64,000 nt of DNA from Treponema denticola ATCC 35405. Its GTDB lineage: Bacteria > Spirochaetota > Spirochaetia > Treponematales > Treponemataceae. Below, piece by piece: positions 52,286 through 61,984 of the stretch. The stretch covers positions 248,001 through 312,000 of the forward strand of contig NC_002967.9 in NCBI RefSeq assembly GCF_000008185.1. Reading direction: 5' to 3'. How positions within the stretch are numbered: position 1 is the first letter of the stretch; every line of letters starts with the position of its first letter. Below the pieces are notes generated by a model that saw nothing but the letters and a program-made list of their open reading frames with translations, had not been told where the DNA came from and did no database searches. The translations under genes were made by a program, and so were the position numbers.

Positions 52286-52777
52286 CTAAAACAAAGTACA
52301 TATCCACGCTAGTGCAGCACAAATCGGAATATATATAATGTAATGAATGACATGTGTTTTCCAATTATATCCAAATAAATGCGAACCTACCATATCCTTA
52401 ACTTCCGGATAAAAATGAGGAAAGAAATTTGAATGACAGAGAAGAACCCAATCGAAAAACACAATATCGAAAGTTTCCATTCCGTAAAGCATAATTAAAA
52501 ATCTTATGAAAAATTCAATAAAATTAAAATTATTATGAATTCCGTCCCATGCTCCAAGTATAAATGCACCAAAAAGGATAAGAAAAGCAATTGCAATTAT
52601 AATCCAACCGATTATATGTGCACCGTGAAATCTTTCTTTTCGGTCAGGAACAGCATCATAAACCTCTTTGGGGGCTGAAGAAAAAAACTTCTTGTTTTGA
52701 ACAAAAGCCACACCTCCATACAACAAAAGAAAATAAAACACCATCAGCATAAGAGTTGTTATCATTGTTATTGCCAT
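52286..52777 (-). CDS. Integral membrane protein of unknown function
   Basis: 163 residues with four hydrophobic helices (residues about 5-27, 53-75, 90-105, 138-160). No family motif recognised. The loops hold many aromatic residues and histidines (DWVLLCHSNFFPHFYPEVKD). First cassette of the array, bounded on its 3' side by the attC at 52165. Confidence 0.7.
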   Translation of the reverse strand: MAITMITTLMLMVFYFLLLYGGVAFVQNKKFFSSAPKEVYDAVPDRKERFHGAHIIGWIIIAIAFLILFGAFILGAWDGIHNNFNFIEFFIRFLIMLYGMETFDIVFFDWVLLCHSNFFPHFYPEVKDMVGSHLFGYNWKTHVIHYIIYIPICAALAWICTLF

Positions 52778-52934
52778 TTGTTATACACCTTATTTATTTG
52801 TATTATATTTTAAATTAAAAAACTAGCGGATCTATGAGAGCGTCCAACTAATATTCTTTCTTAAACAGATGAATTTTCTGCTTCACGAATACAAATCCCT
52901 TTTTTTATATTCAAATACATTCCTGTTTGTATTG

Positions 52935-53960
52935 TTATTTAATAATAAACTGCATATCTACAAAATCAAATTGAATTATATGGTTATAGAAAAAAACATT
53001 ACCAAGCCCATTTAGTTTCATCATATGAGATTGTGCTCCTTTATTAAAACCAGAGCCTTTTATTGTTGAATAAGCACCATTCATATTGTTGTAAATAACC
53101 TCACCTATTTTTATATCATTATAAGAATACATTACTCTTGGTGTAATAGGAACTTTATCTTTATAGCCATATCCATAATTTGAATAATCATTTATATCAT
53201 ATTGTTGATTTCTATCTCCAAAATTATGTCTTGGAGTAAACCCATAATTACCTGTATCAATCATTCCGAATTCAGGTTGTCCTCTATATTCAAAATAAAT
53301 ATCAAATTCATCATTAGGACTTTGATACATTTTTAAAGCAGCACCATCAAGTTTTTCGTCATTTAAAATAATATATTGATTGATAAAGTCTATTGTAACT
53401 CTGTCATAATTCAATAGAAATTCAGCTCCGAGAACTCCATCAAAAGTTTCATTAACATTAGGATCATATCGCAGAGAAATATCTCCAAAAGACACGGAAG
53501 CTAGATAATTAAGATTATAATTAGACCATTCGTTTTTTAAGTATTGAGCAACTTCTTTTTCTGAAGAATGATTCTTTATCAGCTCTAGTTCATTCTGCTT
53601 GATATATTCAACTACTTTTTGTATGAAATCATCTTCAGTCACATTAATCTTTTCTAATAAAGAATAATAAAACCAGTTCCGTGTAGAACCTGAATCTAAC
53701 ATTACATATACGTCATTATTCCCTTCCGCTTTTAAAACAGGTTTTCCCAAACAACCATAAAAATTCATTGTAAAAGGAATTCGTGAATCTGTTCGCTCAC
53801 GATTTAATTCTTCTTTAGCTTTAGAGTAATCAAATTCTCTTTGTGTTAACTGTTCGGTCAATATTTTTCCATCATAACTGAGTTTTTTACCGTCGGAATT
53901 ATTTTTACAAGAAATTAGTAGTGAGCAATATACTACTGTTAGAAAAAATATTTTTTTCAT
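52935..53960 (-). CDS. Lipoprotein with two aspartic-protease-type motifs
   Basis: 341 residues starting MKKIFFLTVVYCSLLISCKN, lipobox LISC. Two aspartyl-protease motifs are visible: VMLDSGSTRNWFYY (about 87) and FGMIDTGNYGF (about 225), each D-(S/T)-G. Between them, GVLGAEFLLNYDRVTIDFINQYIIL matches the retropepsin-like 'G-LG-efL-yd-v-iDf' segment. So a two-lobed aspartic protease or a related fold anchored in the envelope. Proteolytic activity is not proven from this. Confidence 0.6.
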   Translation of the reverse strand: MKKIFFLTVVYCSLLISCKNNSDGKKLSYDGKILTEQLTQREFDYSKAKEELNRERTDSRIPFTMNFYGCLGKPVLKAEGNNDVYVMLDSGSTRNWFYYSLLEKINVTEDDFIQKVVEYIKQNELELIKNHSSEKEVAQYLKNEWSNYNLNYLASVSFGDISLRYDPNVNETFDGVLGAEFLLNYDRVTIDFINQYIILNDEKLDGAALKMYQSPNDEFDIYFEYRGQPEFGMIDTGNYGFTPRHNFGDRNQQYDINDYSNYGYGYKDKVPITPRVMYSYNDIKIGEVIYNNMNGAYSTIKGSGFNKGAQSHMMKLNGLGNVFFYNHIIQFDFVDMQFIIK

Positions 53961-54345
53961 TAATCTTCCTTTTTATAAAATTTTTATAGTTTATATTATA
54001 TTTTTGAAACCATTTTTCAATCGCCTCTTTGTTTTACTTGATTTTTTTTCTTCCGTGCGAGCTTTAATACAACCGCTTCCTAATTTGCCCTAATAAACAA
54101 AAAATATCCAAGCCATTGGCTTGTGCGTATAACACCCTTTCGACCCTTCCTCACTATATCATAAAAACCAACAATTTTCAACCTAAACTACTGAAAAGCA
54201 AAAAAAACACATCTTTCTACTATAATACAAATCGGATAAATAAACAGCTGGCAGATTAGGTCTATCTTTATTAAATGAGATAAAAAAATCACATCCTGTC
54301 TATATAGCATTAAATGTCTAGATCGCCGCGGTTTAGGACATGGGT
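53961..54345. other. Intergenic region without a gene
   Basis: 385 AT-rich bases with no coding frame. It holds CAAGCCATTGGCTTG (a short palindrome) followed by GTGCGTATAACACC, which resembles the outer box of an attC site. No clear feature otherwise. Confidence 0.5.
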
Positions 54346-54960
54346 TTAAAACCTCTTCACGGTATTTGTCTTAGAATGAAAACAAAAGTCGCATTTATTG
54401 CCGCCCATTCCTAAGGTTTCGCTTCTATCAAATTGCAATTTTTTTATATTTCCGAAGACGATATGATCACATAAACAAAATATCTCACAGATTTCCGGGC
54501 AGTCAAAATGGGTGCAGGTATCAAACCAAAGACATTTTAAAACATCCGTAGAATACTCATTCGCATCGTCGACTAAAGTTTTACTTATCCAAATTTCTTC
54601 ACCGCTCATTCCCTGTCTCATAAAAAACCGGAACAGTTTAAAAAAACCGGGAATATGAAACAATGTATTCAAAATACGGTGAGCTTTTCCTGCAATATAA
54701 AAAGAATATTCTTTTACCAATTCCTTTGCTTCTTGCGCAGGAATTCCATTGTCGATAAAAGTTTTATAGAGAGCTATGTTTGATATGATACTGCTATTTT
54801 GCCGCTTCTTTTGTTTTTTTGTCCATGCTCCGCGATCGAGTTCTTGAATAAGAAGTTTCATTTTCTCTTTATGCGCCGCATCTATATGCTCTAATATGTG
54901 CGGCGTTAATTTCCCTGAATCAACAAAGCCACTGCGCGAATAAAATCTTTTATATTTCAT
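54346..54960 (-). CDS. ATC-hydrolase-like protein (L-2-amino-thiazoline-4-carboxylate hydrolase family)
   Basis: 204 residues. The C-terminal motif ETLGMGGNKCDFCFHSK and the paired Cys region DTCTHFDCPEICEIFCLCDH are typical of the PF14196 ATC-hydrolase family. It overlaps the ABC exporter gene by 4 bases, so it is the last gene of that operon. It may modify a thioether or cysteine-derived compound exported or imported by the pair; substrate unproven. Confidence 0.8.
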   Translation of the reverse strand: MKYKRFYSRSGFVDSGKLTPHILEHIDAAHKEKMKLLIQELDRGAWTKKQKKRQNSSIISNIALYKTFIDNGIPAQEAKELVKEYSFYIAGKAHRILNTLFHIPGFFKLFRFFMRQGMSGEEIWISKTLVDDANEYSTDVLKCLWFDTCTHFDCPEICEIFCLCDHIVFGNIKKLQFDRSETLGMGGNKCDFCFHSKTNTVKRF

Positions 54961-56723
54961 GCTTCTCTCCGATCAATCTTCCAGCCGATTGCTTCTTCGC
55001 GGATGCCGACAAATCTCCGGTATAGTCCGTCCTGCTGCATAAGTTCGGTATGAGTACCCTGCTGCACAATACGCCCCTCATCAAGCACAATAATTTGATC
55101 GGCTTTGCGTACCGTATTTAGTCGGTGCGCAATCATCAAGAGTGTTTTATTTTTTGTCAGCTCCTCTATGGCTTTTTGTAGCTCATGTTCATTTTCAGGA
55201 TCGACACTGGCAGTCGCTTCGTCTAAAATAACAACGGGCGCGTCCTTGAGAATTGCCCGCGCGATGGAGATACGCTGCTTTTCTCCCCCCGACAGTGTTG
55301 CTCCGTTTTCGCCGATTTTAGTTTGATAGCCGTCCGGCATTGCAGTGATAAAATCATGGCAGCAGGCTTTTTTTGCTGCGGCAATCACTTCGTCCATCGT
55401 TGCATCCGGCTTACCGAAACGGATATTGTTTTCTATCGTATCTTCAAACAGGTATACGTGCTGAAATACAATAGAAAAATTTTTTAAAAGACTGTCGCAT
55501 GTGTAGTCTTTAACGTTGATACCGCCGAGTAAAATTTCACCCTGACTGACATCCCAAAAGCGCGCAATTAAATTACACAGTGTTGTTTTTCCCGAACCGG
55601 ACGGACCGACAATCGCACAGCTTGTTTTTTGCGGCACCGTAAAATCGACATTCCGTATCACTTCTTTTGTATCATTTCTATCGTAAGAAAAAGAAATATT
55701 CCGAACTGTAATGTCATAATTATTCGGAATATGCTCCGTACCGTTTTCATCCAATAACGGCATATCCGATATTTCTTCCAGCCGGTCAAGAGAGGCATCA
55801 ACTACCCGTGCAACAGCTGCCGTACTTCCGGCAAGTTCCACGGTTGCATAAATCATAAAACTTGCGACAGTCAGCAACAAACACTTTTCCGGTGTTATGT
55901 TTCCATGCATTAAAAGATATGGAACCGTAATCAACATCGTAGCTCTAACTACTTTGAATACTGTTTGAAAAGCAGCTGCGAGTTCGGAGAAAATTTTTTC
56001 CAAAATGATATTTGCCGCTGCGCTTTCACTGATTGCTGCATCAACCGTTTTACCGGATTGCTCGCCGAGTCCGAATGCTTTTACCACTGTCATCCCTTGA
56101 ATGTATTCCAAAATACCGGTTACCAGTTGTGCCTGCGCTGCCTGCCTGCGCGGCGAATATTTTTTTCCCGCGACTTGTGTTTTTGCATAAATAAAGAACG
56201 AGATTAAAAGACCTGCGAGCATCAGCAATCCGATTCTCCATTCATAAACCAACAACCATACATTGATAACAAAGGCATGAATAAATCCGCCTGCAACCGC
56301 CTCCAGCACCGTTACCGCACTTGTTTCAAGATCGCCGAGTGTGGTGGTAACCGCAGCGGTAATGTCTCCTAATCGATGCTCACTAAAATATCCCATCGGT
56401 GCACGCTTTAATTTTTCACCGAGGTTCATCCGCCACTCGCTGCACATGGCAAAACTTCCCAATGTTCTATTTATGGAAGCGATATTGATAAAAACAATTT
56501 TCCCTACAACACTGAGCAGCATAATCCCGAGAGATACCCAAATCGTTTTGTACGGCATTCCATTTCCTGAAATGGCGGAAAGGATTCCGGAGAGAACAGT
56601 CAAGATTGCCATAATGGGAAGCATCTCAAAAAACGAATTACCGATATGAAAAATAAAAGAGAGTATCAATCTTCTTTTTTCCGCACCTGAAAAATGCAAC
56701 AATCGTTTAAACATATTAATCAT
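54957..56723 (-). CDS. ABC exporter half-transporter (second of pair)
   Basis: 588 residues from ATG 56723 (AGGAGA before); a longer in-frame extension has no site. Six N-terminal membrane helices; ATPase: VGPSGSGKTTLCNLIA, LSGGEKQRISIARAI, VVILDEATASVDP. The stop of the upstream half-transporter overlaps its start by four bases. Likely a heterodimer. Homologous to the 29.6-33 kb pair. Confidence 0.88.
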   Translation of the reverse strand: MINMFKRLLHFSGAEKRRLILSFIFHIGNSFFEMLPIMAILTVLSGILSAISGNGMPYKTIWVSLGIMLLSVVGKIVFINIASINRTLGSFAMCSEWRMNLGEKLKRAPMGYFSEHRLGDITAAVTTTLGDLETSAVTVLEAVAGGFIHAFVINVWLLVYEWRIGLLMLAGLLISFFIYAKTQVAGKKYSPRRQAAQAQLVTGILEYIQGMTVVKAFGLGEQSGKTVDAAISESAAANIILEKIFSELAAAFQTVFKVVRATMLITVPYLLMHGNITPEKCLLLTVASFMIYATVELAGSTAAVARVVDASLDRLEEISDMPLLDENGTEHIPNNYDITVRNISFSYDRNDTKEVIRNVDFTVPQKTSCAIVGPSGSGKTTLCNLIARFWDVSQGEILLGGINVKDYTCDSLLKNFSIVFQHVYLFEDTIENNIRFGKPDATMDEVIAAAKKACCHDFITAMPDGYQTKIGENGATLSGGEKQRISIARAILKDAPVVILDEATASVDPENEHELQKAIEELTKNKTLLMIAHRLNTVRKADQIIVLDEGRIVQQGTHTELMQQDGLYRRFVGIREEAIGWKIDRREA

Positions 56724-58513
56724 ACAATTTCTCCTAAAGCAGCGGTTGAAGTTAAACTGTTCTCCTTTTTGTCGCTTACGCTGATGTGAGCATTCCAAAG
56801 CGTGCGATACAATTCGCACGATTCCAAAAGCGATTGATGAGACCCCTCCGCTTCAATGCGTCCGTGATTCATAACGATAATTTTATCCGCCATCGTGATG
56901 GTTGAAAGCCGATGCGCAATGACGATCAATGTTTTTCCTGCGACCAGTTCTCCGATGGAACGCTGAATGACTGCTTCGTTTTCGGGGTCGGTAAAAGCGG
57001 TCGCTTCATCCAGCACAATGATGGGACTGTCTTTTAGTATTGCGCGTGCGATTGCAATGCGCTGCTTCTCTCCGCCGGAAAGATTATTCCCTCCGTCTCC
57101 TGCGACCGTATCATAACCTTGAGGAAGTGCGCTGATAAAATCGTGGCAGCTTGCTTTCTTTGCAGCCTGTTCTATCTCGGCATCCGTCGCGTCCGGCTTC
57201 CCAATCCGTATATTTTCCCGAATGGACAAATGGAATAAATAATTATCCTGTGAAACATAGCCAACCCGCTCCATTACTTGCGAAAGCGGAATGTTTCGTA
57301 CATCGCAGCCGCCTATCATAACCGAACCATTGCTTGCTTCCCAAAACGAGGCGATTAAACGGGCAACGGTAGATTTTCCCGAACCGGACGGACCGACAAA
57401 TGCAGTCATTCCATTCGGAACCGCTTGAAATGAAATGTCGTGCAGAACTTCCGTATCGCTATATGCAAACGATACATGAGAAAAGGCAATAGTATTTTCT
57501 TTAAGCGGTACAACTTCTTTCGGCCGGTTCATTTCTTCCGCTTCCAACAATTTCGCAATTTCTTTTACTGTGGAGTCTACCATTGCAAGGCTGTCCGTGT
57601 AACGCAGCGCCTGGATGAGCGGTGCAATAAGACCGAGCGACAAGATAATGCACGATATAAAACTTCCGGCGGATATGCTCCCGTGTATAAAAAACCAACA
57701 GCCGAGCGGCAGCACGCCTAATAAACTGGAAGGAGCAATTGCAATTCCCGCAGCGTAGTAGGGGTTGGTCTTTTTAAACCATTCCGCATTCGCATTCTCA
57801 CTTTCCGCTATCGCCTCAGTATATTTCCGATATGATACGGTGCTTTGATTAAAGGCTTTTATCACTTCAATGCCGCCGATGTATTCAACCGTTGCGGCAT
57901 CCGTATTTTTACTTGCTGTAAGAACTTTTGCATACCGTTTTTTGTAGTCCTTCATCATCCCCATATAACAAATAAGACCGAGCGGAAAGGTTGCAAAAGC
58001 GGTAAGTGCTAAGCGCCAATCAAGATAAAAGAAATAGACTAACATTAAAAAAGGAATCAACAGGTTTGCCGTCAGTTCCGGTATGATATGAGCAAGTGGT
58101 AATTCCAGCTTTTCGACCGTATCGACCAGCATTGTTTTGAATTTACCGGATGGGGTATCCAGTATAAAGCCCATCGGAACGCGGGAGAGCTTTGCTGTCA
58201 GCTGCATACGGATATTTTTCAGCACGGTAAAGGCCGCACGGTGAGAACGTATCGTAGAAAGTGTAGACAGACAGAGCTGTCCAAGATACCCGCCAAGAGC
58301 GATAAGAGCCGTTACAAAAATTGCCTGTAGAGTATAATTGTGTGCACATATCCGAATGATAAGGCGAGACACGGCAAGGTATGGAACAATTCCAGCCGCT
58401 GCGCCCAAAACCGAAAAAATCACGGAACTTATTAGAAGACCCTTGCACGGTTTTGCAAGCTCCAATAAATACTGCAAAGCATTTTTTTGATTTGTATGTT
58501 CAGAGTTTTTCAT
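56720..58513 (-). CDS. ABC exporter half-transporter (first of pair)
   Basis: 597 residues. ATPase: VGPSGSGKSTVARLIA, LSGGEKQRIAIARAI, IIVLDEATAFTDPEN. Six membrane helices. It is first in the operon and is driven by a promoter with two flanking operators (58535-58597) almost the same as the second ECF operon's. Confidence 0.88.
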   Translation of the reverse strand: MKNSEHTNQKNALQYLLELAKPCKGLLISSVIFSVLGAAAGIVPYLAVSRLIIRICAHNYTLQAIFVTALIALGGYLGQLCLSTLSTIRSHRAAFTVLKNIRMQLTAKLSRVPMGFILDTPSGKFKTMLVDTVEKLELPLAHIIPELTANLLIPFLMLVYFFYLDWRLALTAFATFPLGLICYMGMMKDYKKRYAKVLTASKNTDAATVEYIGGIEVIKAFNQSTVSYRKYTEAIAESENANAEWFKKTNPYYAAGIAIAPSSLLGVLPLGCWFFIHGSISAGSFISCIILSLGLIAPLIQALRYTDSLAMVDSTVKEIAKLLEAEEMNRPKEVVPLKENTIAFSHVSFAYSDTEVLHDISFQAVPNGMTAFVGPSGSGKSTVARLIASFWEASNGSVMIGGCDVRNIPLSQVMERVGYVSQDNYLFHLSIRENIRIGKPDATDAEIEQAAKKASCHDFISALPQGYDTVAGDGGNNLSGGEKQRIAIARAILKDSPIIVLDEATAFTDPENEAVIQRSIGELVAGKTLIVIAHRLSTITMADKIIVMNHGRIEAEGSHQSLLESCELYRTLWNAHISVSDKKENSLTSTAALGEIV

Positions 58514-58534
58514 TATTGTCTCCTACTAAATAAA

Positions 58535-58597
58535 ATAGCAGTGTTATTTTATTTAGTATACATAATTCTTTTTTGACTGTCAAGATAGCAATGCTAT
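58535..58597 (-). promoter_or_regulatory. Promoter with two flanking operators (exporter operon)
   Basis: On the minus strand TTGACA (58578-58583) and TATACT (58555-58560) are 17 bases apart. Operators ATAGCAGTGTTAT (58535-58547) and the perfect palindrome ATAGCAATGCTAT (58585-58597) flank them. Confidence 0.75.
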
Positions 58598-58772
58598 TTT
58601 TTTTTAAATAATTTACCGAGTATTATTATCATATGGTAGAAAAAAATGAATTTAGAATGATATACTGCCGGCAAATAGTGAAAAATAGAGTATTCCTGTG
58701 GATATTATTGAGAATTTATGGTATAAAAAGAAAAGAATATTTAGGGTAAGTTATATGGAGGGAACATATTTT

Positions 58773-59438
58773 ATGCACAATGGGATATCTATAGGAAAAG
58801 GCATTTTGTGGGTACTTGTTTGGTTTGGCTTTATGATCTTGTATACTATTCTTGATGTTTCAATATGGAGAAAGATAGCCCCTGAACATAGCAGAGTTTT
58901 GAACATAATTACTGTTATTTTGTGTATGACTATATTCCTTGCTTTACTAATGAGAAAAACAAATTTCAGACCTAATTTATTTACGAATATTTCTTTTCAA
59001 GGATTAATATTAGCTGTAGGCTGTTCCATATTGTTCTATTTCCTTTTAGATAAAGGATTAGATCCTATATTTGAAAGTTTTTTTCCATCAAGCAGAGAAA
59101 ATTATCAACAAACAATTCAATCAATAAGAGCTGCACCAATTATCGGTTTACTTGATTTTTGCATACTTGCACCTATTCTTGAAGAAATCTTAATGAGAGG
59201 ATTTCTGCTTGAGGGTCTATCAATAAATTATGGAAAAATTGTTGCCTTACTTATATCTGCAGCACTCTTTGCTATGCTCCATTTCAATATAGCCCAAATA
59301 GTTCCTTCATTTATTTGTGGTGTGATTTTAGGCTTACTTTATTTTCATACAGGCTCAATATTTTCTTGTATACTTGCTCATATGGGATACAATTTAATTG
59401 CGTACAGTGTGATAGTTTTACCCATATATAACAAATAA
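58773..59438 (+). CDS. CPBP-family intramembrane metalloprotease (Abi)
   Basis: 221 residues from ATG 58773, which follows GGAGGG; an in-frame start further up is less likely. Six or more helices. Motif 1 is PILEEILMRGFLLEGL (EExxxR), motif 2 is AALFAMLHFNIAQ, motif 3 ILAHMGYN; together these bind the catalytic zinc. Family members cleave membrane peptides or serve self-immunity to bacteriocins. It lies opposite the exporter operon. Confidence 0.88.
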   Translation: MHNGISIGKGILWVLVWFGFMILYTILDVSIWRKIAPEHSRVLNIITVILCMTIFLALLMRKTNFRPNLFTNISFQGLILAVGCSILFYFLLDKGLDPIFESFFPSSRENYQQTIQSIRAAPIIGLLDFCILAPILEEILMRGFLLEGLSINYGKIVALLISAALFAMLHFNIAQIVPSFICGVILGLLYFHTGSIFSCILAHMGYNLIAYSVIVLPIYNK

Positions 59439-59492
59439 TGGAAGAACTGAAAAGTACAGACTACCGCTAAAACTGTAATTATACATTTTCTG

Positions 59493-60119
59493 TTATTTAA
59501 TTAAATATCCTTTTTCAACGGCTTTTTCCAATAATTGCAGGACAAAATTCCATATTTTTTCCGAGCCGTCTTTAATATGCATATTCTTATTTATTACCAT
59601 ATCATATGTTATGTTATTTTTCTTCCAAGAATAACCTTCAGACATATAATTTTGAATTATAGGTTCCAATCTATCAAATACGGAAGCAAATTTTGCTTCA
59701 TTCGTTTTTCTTTCTTCAAATTCTTCCCATAAGCTTAAAAAATATTTTTTTTGATCCGGTTCCAATAAACCGAAGATTCTATCTGCCGCTTTTTTTTCAT
59801 TATTATAAGATTCATCTCTTTGTGAAGAATATAAAAAGGTATCTCCTGCATCTATTTCAACGATATCATGGATTAATAGCATTGAAATAACTTTTTCAAT
59901 ATTAACTTCAAAATCGGCATATTCTTTTAACAAAATACACATGATTGAAATTGTCCAAGAGTGTTCGGCATCATTTTCCAATCTTTCGGAATTAAATAAT
60001 TTTGATTGCCGGAAAATATGTTTAACTTTATCTATTTCTATAATAAAATTGAGTTGATTAACTAGTTTATCATTTTGATTAAAATCAATTAAAAATGTTC
60101 CTATTCTTTTCGACTCCAT
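59493..60119 (-). CDS. HD-domain phosphohydrolase (YfbR/HDDC2-like)
   Basis: 208 residues. HD motif residues: DAEHSWTISIM, LLIHDIVEIDAGDT, and later FDRLEPIIQNYM. Metal-dependent phosphohydrolase that in relatives acts on deoxynucleoside monophosphates. It is next to the attC at 60139 and may be a former cassette gene; no attC is seen at its own 3' end. Confidence 0.85.
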   Translation of the reverse strand: MESKRIGTFLIDFNQNDKLVNQLNFIIEIDKVKHIFRQSKLFNSERLENDAEHSWTISIMCILLKEYADFEVNIEKVISMLLIHDIVEIDAGDTFLYSSQRDESYNNEKKAADRIFGLLEPDQKKYFLSLWEEFEERKTNEAKFASVFDRLEPIIQNYMSEGYSWKKNNITYDMVINKNMHIKDGSEKIWNFVLQLLEKAVEKGYLIK

Positions 60120-60138
60120 TTTTTTTCTCCTTTCGTTT

Positions 60139-60204
60139 TTGTAACTTCCGCTTGACCTGTAACAAGGCTTGTCCTGTTTGTCGGCGTTGAAGCGGGTGTT
60201 AGGA
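60139..60204 (-). repeat. attC site of the Phd/PIN cassette
   Basis: 66 bases: TTGTAAC (60139-60145) and GTTAGGA (60198-60204), inner arms CCGCTTGACC/GTTGAAGCGG. The toxin stop codon lies in the core. Confidence 0.8.
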
Positions 60205-60594
60205 TAGTATTTTTAAGCCATATTTTTTATACTTTATAACCTGTGTATCAACAGATAAAAAATAATAATCAGACTTTATTGATTGCCAAATCATAATTCT
60301 ATCAAATGGGTCTTTGTGCTCTATAGGTAAGTTATAAAAACTAATTAATTCATCATTTTTAAAAGGTCTGCACTTAAGAAAACTATTTTCTACTTCTTTG
60401 TAGAATTCTTCCGGACTCATTCCTTTTAGGGATAATTTTCCCATATTATATTTTATTGATATTTCCCATAAACTAGCTTGACTATAAAAAATTTCATTTT
60501 CGTCTGCTAATAATTTATTATAAACTGATTTAGATATTTTGCTTGTATCAATAAATGCCCATAATAAATAGTGCGTATCTAATAGGATTTTCAT
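60199..60594 (-). CDS. PIN-domain toxin (cassette gene)
   Basis: 131 residues. Typical start LLDTHYLLWAFID, then KDPFDRIMIWQSIKS and YYFLSVDTQVIKY: the acidic PIN residues. 'LWAF' PIN proteins pair with Phd-like antitoxins. Overlaps the antitoxin gene by 4 bases. Ribonuclease acting on RNA when unopposed. Confidence 0.85.
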   Translation of the reverse strand: MKILLDTHYLLWAFIDTSKISKSVYNKLLADENEIFYSQASLWEISIKYNMGKLSLKGMSPEEFYKEVENSFLKCRPFKNDELISFYNLPIEHKDPFDRIMIWQSIKSDYYFLSVDTQVIKYKKYGLKILS

Positions 60595-60830
60595 ACATTA
60601 ATAAACTCTTCATCTGTTATTGTCCAATCCTCACTGAATTCAACTTTTACTTTTCCTTCTAATGTGCCAAGCTTTCTCGCTTTGATTCTTTTATACTCTT
60701 CAATTGGAACAATCACGGCTATCGTTTCTTGTTTTCGACCAAAGGCAATACCAATTTCGTTACCTAATTCTACTTCTTTCAAAAGTGCAGAAAAATTCAT
60801 TCTTACTTTAGCTACCGGTAATGTTTTCAT
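60591..60830 (-). CDS. Phd/YefM-family antitoxin (cassette gene)
   Basis: 79 residues from ATG 60830. The start MKTLPVAKVRMNFSALLKEV and the middle IAFGRKQETIAVIVPIEEYK fit Phd. The acidic tail TITDEEFINV wraps the toxin. Paired with the PIN toxin downstream. Confidence 0.8.
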   Translation of the reverse strand: MKTLPVAKVRMNFSALLKEVELGNEIGIAFGRKQETIAVIVPIEEYKRIKARKLGTLEGKVKVEFSEDWTITDEEFINV

Positions 60831-60897
60831 ATAAATATAATAACATATATGTACAACATAGTCAAGTTGCATTTGTTAAGTCAGTATTAAGAAAATT

Positions 60898-61872
60898 TTA
60901 TAATGAGAATATCCTTTTTATACTTAATAAAACTTTAAAAAGTTCTTCCATCATTTCTTTGTTCGGCAAATGGCCTGAATTTCCTACTACTCTATAGTGT
61001 AAATTTTTATTACCAGAACTTTCACAAAGTTCCTTTATAATTTTTGTAGGGGAAACTATATCGGTTTCTCCCTGTAAAATATAATACGGAACGCTTACAT
61101 TCTTTAATTTCTCAGATAAATCAATACGAAGAATTTCGTTCCACAAAGAAATATTATCTTTATAGCCGTTTATAAACATAGCTTTGAAATCTTTAAATGT
61201 GTAATCAGGCGATTGAAATAAACCTAAAATAATTTTTCCGATTTCAAGGGGCTTTGATTTTTTATTATTGTACGCATTTGTCTTTTTTCTCAGCAAACAG
61301 GATACTAATTGCAAATCTTTACTTTTTATATTATCGATATCCGTATTTTTTATCCTATTTATTATCCGTTCCGAAACGCCGCTTTCTTTTAATGCATTAT
61401 ACACTTCTTCGTTGTAGAAAATATTTTTTACAATTTGTCCTATCGCCAAAACTCCATCAATCACTTTTGCTTTTTTTTCAGTGACCGATAAACTTAATAT
61501 GCTTCCCCATGATGCACTGAAAATAAATAATTTATTGTTCGGAAATTCTTTTTTTATAGAATCAATTAAATCGCAGGTCATCTGAACAAACCGGTTTATT
61601 GTGAAATTATCGTCAATTTTATAGTTATTGATTCCGCAACCGAGCTGATCCCAACAAACCGTAATAAAATTATCGGTAAATTCAGGAAACATTCCTCTAC
61701 AACCCACACAAAGCGGAATCGGCGTTCCCGGGCCTCCATGCAACGTTATTAATATCGGCAAATCATCACGTTTGCCTTCAACTAAAACCTTTTGCGAGAA
61801 TCCGCCTAGATTAAATTCTGAAATATGTGAAATTTTATTATTTTTTATGACTGTTTTTCTGGTTTTATTCAT
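60898..61872 (-). CDS. Alpha/beta-hydrolase (proline iminopeptidase-like)
   Basis: 324 residues. Oxyanion region HGGPGTPIP, nucleophile elbow FIFSASWGSILSL (Ser in SxSWGS), Asp in LQGETDIVSP and His in GNSGHLPN. It hydrolyses peptide, ester or amide substrates; cytosolic. It lies between two attC-ended modules; no attC at its own end, so its cassette status is unclear. Confidence 0.85.
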   Translation of the reverse strand: MNKTRKTVIKNNKISHISEFNLGGFSQKVLVEGKRDDLPILITLHGGPGTPIPLCVGCRGMFPEFTDNFITVCWDQLGCGINNYKIDDNFTINRFVQMTCDLIDSIKKEFPNNKLFIFSASWGSILSLSVTEKKAKVIDGVLAIGQIVKNIFYNEEVYNALKESGVSERIINRIKNTDIDNIKSKDLQLVSCLLRKKTNAYNNKKSKPLEIGKIILGLFQSPDYTFKDFKAMFINGYKDNISLWNEILRIDLSEKLKNVSVPYYILQGETDIVSPTKIIKELCESSGNKNLHYRVVGNSGHLPNKEMMEELFKVLLSIKRIFSL

Positions 61873-61909
61873 TTGTTTTATCTTTATTTATCAAGCCTCT
61901 GGGTTGTCG

Positions 61910-61976
61910 CTCTAACATCCGCTTAACCTGCATTTGCGGCTTGTCCTGTTTGTCGGCGTTGAAGCGGATGTTAGGC
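61910..61976 (-). repeat. attC site of the second PIN cassette
   Basis: 67 bases: CTCTAAC (61910-61916) and GTTAGGC (61970-61976), inner arms CCGCTTAACC/GTTGAAGCGG. Closely similar to the sites at 48429 and 60139. Confidence 0.85.
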
Positions 61977-61984
61977 GGATTTAT

